Below are positions 23,597 through 27,292 of a DNA stretch of 27,292 nucleotides, in pieces (position 1 is the first letter of the stretch; each line of letters starts with the position of its first letter). A program made the translations under genes and the position numbers. The notes beneath the pieces are model-generated. The model saw nothing but the letters and a program-made list of their open reading frames with translations. It had not been told where the DNA came from and did no database searches. Origin of the DNA: Bacteroidetes bacterium 4572_112. GTDB taxonomy: Bacteria; Bacteroidota; Bacteroidia; Bacteroidales; UBA1556. The stretch is taken from NCBI GenBank assembly GCA_002254285.1, contig NIUZ01000015.1, forward strand, positions 1 to 27,292. Reading direction: 5' to 3'.

Positions 23597-25000
23597 TTAA
23601 ATTTCGTTTAATAACTGAACCAAAGTGCTATGAATTTCGTTGGTATCAGATGGTTTTTTCATAATAATATTATCCTTATTTAGTATCATAATATATGGTG
23701 TTGTACGAATATTAAATTCATCCATATATGGGCTAAGCAGTCCTTTAAGATCAGACACCGAAGTCCAGTTCATACTAAATTTTCTAATTTCGCGCTTCCA
23801 CAATTCCTTATCATCATCAATAGCAATTCCATAAGCTATTAAGCCCTGCTCTTGATACATAGTAAAGATTTCTAGCAGGCCAGGCAAGGCATCTTCGCAA
23901 TGCGGACAATCGCTACTATAGAATACTATCATTTTGGCCTTAGCATCAGTTTCATAAAGGTTGTGCAATACTCCTGATGTATCCTTAAGAATAATATTTG
24001 GCGATTTTTTGCCAGGTTTTAGGGCTTTTATTCTTTCCGAAAGATGCGAATAATAAGTTGTATTCACCCCCGATAACGAGTAATAAGGTAAATAATAATC
24101 ATCGATTAAATGTACCATCACATTCTCATAAATACTTGTTTCGAAAGTTCTAAAGAAAAGATCTAAGCAATATTCGTACACCTTATTATTTACAACGGCA
24201 GTACTTAATACCTTATCAATTACGGCATTATAATTAACAGTAGCAGCAGGCTGACCAAAAGTTTTTATATAATCATTTATTACTGTATAAATAACTTTTG
24301 TTTGCAGAAATCGCTCGTCGTTAAAATCAATATTATCAAAAAAGTGATCCTTTAGAAAGGCTTGCTCACTACTATACTTTTTATTGGGATGTTTTTGGTT
24401 ATAACTATCAATTTCAGGAATCATATAAGCCTTAAGTAATTTAGGTGCGAAACTATTGGGGTATTTTTTGGCTTGATAAGCAACATATTTATCAATACCA
24501 TCTTCCATAGCTTTAATTCTAGCTTTCATTTTCACTATTCGAGCATCGTCTGTATCATAAGTTTTTAACTCAATCTTACGGATTTTATACTCATAAATCA
24601 TGGTGCTATCCTTAACCTCAATGGCATAATTCCAATAATCGAAAAGGATTTTATTCTCCTGTGATTTCAAAACCTGAATACTTGCCATTAAGTTTTTTGC
24701 ATCGGCTCTAATCACAATATCTTCCTTATTTATAATTAATTCCGTATAAAGAGAATCATTAAAATAAACCGTATAAACACCTGTGGCTAGCAAATTTATA
24801 TTAAAGAACACATAAGCCCCTGTACTTTGCCTATATGCAGTATCAATAGGTTTTACTTGGTCGCCAAAGGTGCTAAATAATACAACTTTGTCTCCCTTAA
24901 AACCATTAAGGTTATAAAATAATGTATTTGATTGTGCCATAATATTATTAAGCCCAAACATGGTAAGTAAAACAATTACTAAAATTAATTTATTCTTCAT
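23597..25000 (-). CDS. Exported TlpA-like thioredoxin-fold protein with N-terminal DUF4369-like domain
   Basis: A 467-residue protein with signal peptide (MKNKLILVIVLLTMFGLNNI then MAQ). An N-terminal beta domain (about 24-105) with the FYNLNGFKGDKVVLFSTFG pattern resembles DUF4369. A long helical middle region (about 110-320) follows, then a TlpA/AhpC-type thioredoxin domain (about 328-467). The redox motif is CPHC (C365, H367, C368) after FYSSD, and the cis-proline is P435 in RTTPYI. Such Bacteroidota proteins carry out periplasmic disulfide reduction or exchange. The cysteine-containing partner could be the adjacent outer-membrane or OmpA-like proteins, which is inference. It sits seven bases after the PorE-like gene and three before the barrel gene. 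Confidence 0.88.
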   Translation of the reverse strand: MKNKLILVIVLLTMFGLNNIMAQSNTLFYNLNGFKGDKVVLFSTFGDQVKPIDTAYRQSTGAYVFFNINLLATGVYTVYFNDSLYTELIINKEDIVIRADAKNLMASIQVLKSQENKILFDYWNYAIEVKDSTMIYEYKIRKIELKTYDTDDARIVKMKARIKAMEDGIDKYVAYQAKKYPNSFAPKLLKAYMIPEIDSYNQKHPNKKYSSEQAFLKDHFFDNIDFNDERFLQTKVIYTVINDYIKTFGQPAATVNYNAVIDKVLSTAVVNNKVYEYCLDLFFRTFETSIYENVMVHLIDDYYLPYYSLSGVNTTYYSHLSERIKALKPGKKSPNIILKDTSGVLHNLYETDAKAKMIVFYSSDCPHCEDALPGLLEIFTMYQEQGLIAYGIAIDDDKELWKREIRKFSMNWTSVSDLKGLLSPYMDEFNIRTTPYIMILNKDNIIMKKPSDTNEIHSTLVQLLNEI

Positions 25001-25007
25001 AACCCAC

Positions 25008-27026
25008 TTATTTTTTGATTATTACAAACACTGTTCGCCTATTCTGTGCTCTTCCTTCTTCTGTCTTATTTGTGGCAATAGGTTTTGTTTCGCCATAGCC
25101 TCTGCTGGTAATCTGACTAGCTGATATCCCTCTTGCAATAAGATATTCGTATACCGATTTTGCTCTATCTCTAGATAAAACCATATTAAATTTGTCATTA
25201 CCAACATTATCAGTATGACCCTGAATTTCTACTTTAATTTCAGGATTATCAAACAGAAATTCATAAAAACCATCAATAACATTCTTTGATCTATTATTAA
25301 GTTCGGCAGAATTTATGGAGAAATTTACATCCTCAAGATTATATGATTTGCCAACCTTAACTTTCTGCATTACAATATCCACATCTACAGGCACATCAAA
25401 TTTAGCATCCTTTTGCGAAATATATTTAGTTTCGTATGTATAATCCTTCTTCTTCACCACCATTGTATAGTCAGATTTCATAACCATTGCAAAAGCATAA
25501 TTACCAGTGCGGCTATCAACTTTAACCTTCTTCACCTCTTTGGTTTTCATATTCTTTATCTCAATGGTAACACCTCTAACAGCTTCATTTGTCTCCTCAT
25601 CCTTCAAATTACCTTTAACAAAAAGCACCTTCTGTGGTCGGGCTTTTTTATATAATTTGAAAGTATAAATATTCCAAGGATCTTTCTTTTGTTGCTGTGC
25701 TTTCTCATATACATTTTTCTTTTTTACACCAATTTTATTGGACGCAAAAAAACCATCTTCACCATCAGTACTTACAAAAAATCCCAAATCATTTTCTTTA
25801 GAATTTATTGGATAGCCAATATTCTTTGGTGCAATCCAGGCTTTTGCTGTATCCAAACGAGTATAAAATATATCATAGCCTCCAAGTCCAAGGTGACCAG
25901 CAAACCACTCTCCTGTATTATTATCCTGCCTATCGGAAGATGAAAAGTAAAGAGTTTCGCTATCGGTATGAATAAAAGGAGATTTTTCGTTACCTGCTGT
26001 ATTAATCGATGGACCCATATTCACCGCTGGCGACCATTTACCACTAGTATCTCTTGTGCTACGGTAGATATCATACCCACCAAAACCACCAGGCCTATCG
26101 CTTACAAAATACATAATACTTCCATCAGAACTAATGCTGGGCATCGACTCCCAATTATTGCTCGTATTTATGCTATTGTCAAGCACCTGTATATCACTAG
26201 TTTTGTCGCGCTTAAGCACACAACGGGTATAAAACAGCTCGCTATTATCGATACTAAGCGAGGCGCCTCCCTCATTGCTTTGCATATTAAAAGGCTCGGG
26301 CATTGGAGCGCCCTTATCAAACATTAAAGCTGATTTTCGCTGCGCAATACAGAACTCCTCAATGGATGAACTGCTACCAGAATAAGACCTAAAACGTGAT
26401 GACGAGCCTGAGCTAGCAGAACTTCTTCGAGTAAAATATAAAAATTCATTATCAGGACTAAGTGACGGTAAATATTCGTCATCAGAGGACGATACATCAC
26501 TTACCAATTTAGGTTCAAAGGGAACTGGTTTAGAATAAATTTCATTGTAAAATTTGGCATATTTCGATAAATCCAGTGCATCTTCGTAATGCTTCTCACG
26601 GATTTTATCATCATCAGCTTCTATAAATAGTTCTAAATTTTTATGAGCTTGACCATATTTCTGATTATCGTATTGCATTAGTCCCAAGTAGTAATATGAG
26701 TAATAGTGCTTATAGGAAGGGCAAATTTCAATAATTCGCATATACGCCGCTATCGACAAATCCTCTTTCCGGTTTCTATTGGACTCGTCCTTATTCAAGC
26801 GCGCTTGTGCCCATAATGCCTGCAAATAATCTGGGGTATCCTCAATTGCTTCTGAAAAATACCTTGCTCCTGCTAACTGATTTCCTGCCTTTAGTTCCTT
26901 AACGGCTTTTTTATACAGCTTTAATGATTTTTTACTAATTTCGGTTTCGCAATCCGCTATATCTTCCTGAGCATAAGAAGCATAACTAAACCCAATTATT
27001 AATAGAAGTAGTAGAATTATTCGCAT
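25008..27026 (-). CDS. PorE-like OmpA family protein (TPR, beta-propeller, CRD, OmpA)
   Basis: The 672-residue protein shows the domain order of PorE of the type IX secretion system: signal peptide (about 1-19); TPR-like helices (about 30-160); PD40/WD40-like propeller (about 170-440), with SLSPDNEFLYFTR, SISSDGSIMYFVSDRPGGFG, NEKSPFIHTDSETLYFSS and GGYDIFYTR; a carboxypeptidase-regulatory-like domain (about 468-545); and an OmpA peptidoglycan-binding domain (about 565-672). The peptidoglycan-contact pieces GHTDNVG (603-609), LSRDRA (617-622) and QNRRTVF (661-667) are present. It has no lipobox, unlike the lipoprotein described for Porphyromonas PorE. A serine-rich segment, roughly residues 202-221 (RRSSASSGSSS...), interrupts the propeller. 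The homology to PorE is at the level of architecture; other OmpA proteins share it. First gene of a four-gene operon. Confidence 0.88.
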   Translation of the reverse strand: MRIILLLLLIIGFSYASYAQEDIADCETEISKKSLKLYKKAVKELKAGNQLAGARYFSEAIEDTPDYLQALWAQARLNKDESNRNRKEDLSIAAYMRIIEICPSYKHYYSYYYLGLMQYDNQKYGQAHKNLELFIEADDDKIREKHYEDALDLSKYAKFYNEIYSKPVPFEPKLVSDVSSSDDEYLPSLSPDNEFLYFTRRSSASSGSSSRFRSYSGSSSSIEEFCIAQRKSALMFDKGAPMPEPFNMQSNEGGASLSIDNSELFYTRCVLKRDKTSDIQVLDNSINTSNNWESMPSISSDGSIMYFVSDRPGGFGGYDIYRSTRDTSGKWSPAVNMGPSINTAGNEKSPFIHTDSETLYFSSSDRQDNNTGEWFAGHLGLGGYDIFYTRLDTAKAWIAPKNIGYPINSKENDLGFFVSTDGEDGFFASNKIGVKKKNVYEKAQQQKKDPWNIYTFKLYKKARPQKVLFVKGNLKDEETNEAVRGVTIEIKNMKTKEVKKVKVDSRTGNYAFAMVMKSDYTMVVKKKDYTYETKYISQKDAKFDVPVDVDIVMQKVKVGKSYNLEDVNFSINSAELNNRSKNVIDGFYEFLFDNPEIKVEIQGHTDNVGNDKFNMVLSRDRAKSVYEYLIARGISASQITSRGYGETKPIATNKTEEGRAQNRRTVFVIIKK

Positions 27027-27114
27027 TTTAACATCAGTATTCGTTTCAATTATAATAACAGCATTTTATAAGAAAATATTGTAGACAAATACTTCTTAAA
27101 ATAACATTGTAAAA

Positions 27115-27122
27115 CAAATGTA
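27115..27122 (-). promoter_or_regulatory. Probable -7 element of the PorE-like operon
   Basis: The minus strand reads TACATTTG (TAnnTTTG), 88 bases before the ATG at 27024-27026. The -33 partner is not evident. The remaining upstream sequence to the right edge shows no gene. Confidence 0.45.
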
Positions 27123-27197
27123 ATTGATAAAAACCTAATAAGGCTATAATATTGGTGTAATTATGCACATCAAAACCTTTATAAGTTGTAGTGATGT

Positions 27198-27226
27198 TTA
27201 ATACCAAATTAATACCAAATTGGTAT
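27198..27226. repeat. Direct repeat joined to a palindrome, TTAATACCAAA units
   Basis: TTAATACCAAA occurs twice in tandem (27198-27208 and 27209-27219), and the second copy runs into TTGGTAT. This forms the palindrome ATACCAAATTGGTAT (27212-27226), which is the exact reverse complement of the one at 6699-6713. Confidence 0.75.
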
Positions 27227-27292
27227 AAGTGTGGAATTATTTATTTTAAACTAGCAACATTAGGCACAATAATTACATAGAGCAATAAGAAA

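Overview
The window looks like chromosomal DNA from a member of the Bacteroidota, probably an uncultured or free-living relative of Bacteroidia. The DNA is AT-rich, and several genes are preceded by the Bacteroidota -7 promoter element TAnnTTTG. Characteristic protein families are present: M64 and C10 secreted peptidases, a type IX secretion (T9SS) C-terminal sorting domain, a PorE-like OmpA protein, a DUF3078 barrel, an OstA-like protein, WbqC and TlpA-like lipid-anchored or exported thioredoxins. I saw no rRNA, tRNA, insertion sequence, phage or CRISPR array. Most of the window reads as ordinary core and envelope genome.

Layout. 1-375 (-) is the start of gcvT (glycine cleavage T protein), running off the left edge. 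597-3767 (+) holds a FlaA1/PglF/CapD-type nucleotide-sugar dehydratase followed by a secreted M64 metallopeptidase. 3819-5219 (-) is a large TPR protein. 5220-5765 is a long AT-rich gap with an orphan terminator and a possible small RNA. 5766-8320 is accessory-looking: an outer-membrane barrel, a large inverted repeat, a strong bidirectional terminator, an unrecognised exported protein and a pseudogene interrupted by two in-frame TAG codons. 8502-9782 (-) is glyA. 9915-10103 is a perfectly phased heptanucleotide repeat array that lies just upstream of an OstA-like gene lacking its usual N-terminus. 11561-13663 (+) is a T9SS-secreted C10 peptidase. 13958-15834 (+) holds an MscS channel and a DUF3078 outer-membrane protein.

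15936-20006 (+) is a tightly packed polyphosphate operon: SixA-like histidine phosphatase, polyphosphate kinase (ppk1), TRIC/UPF0126 cation channel and Ppx/GppA phosphatase, with gaps of 2, 12 and 1 bases. It meets a small TPR lipoprotein (-) with no gap. 20552-21166 (+) is a WbqC-family protein whose 3' end overlaps a ClC channel gene by 14 bases. 27026-21153 (-) is a four-gene operon read as PorE-like OmpA protein, TlpA-like thioredoxin, small outer-membrane barrel, ClC chloride channel/transporter with CBS domains.

The most unusual DNA is the pair of related heptamer arrays (3771-3812 and 9915-10103). The larger has a higher-order order of units and switches orientation inside the array. 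Other points worth a second look are the N-terminal loss in the OstA-like gene, the double-amber pseudogene, the candidate small RNA near 5585-5680, and the polyphosphate operon with an embedded cation channel. I did not find a clearly new multi-gene system.
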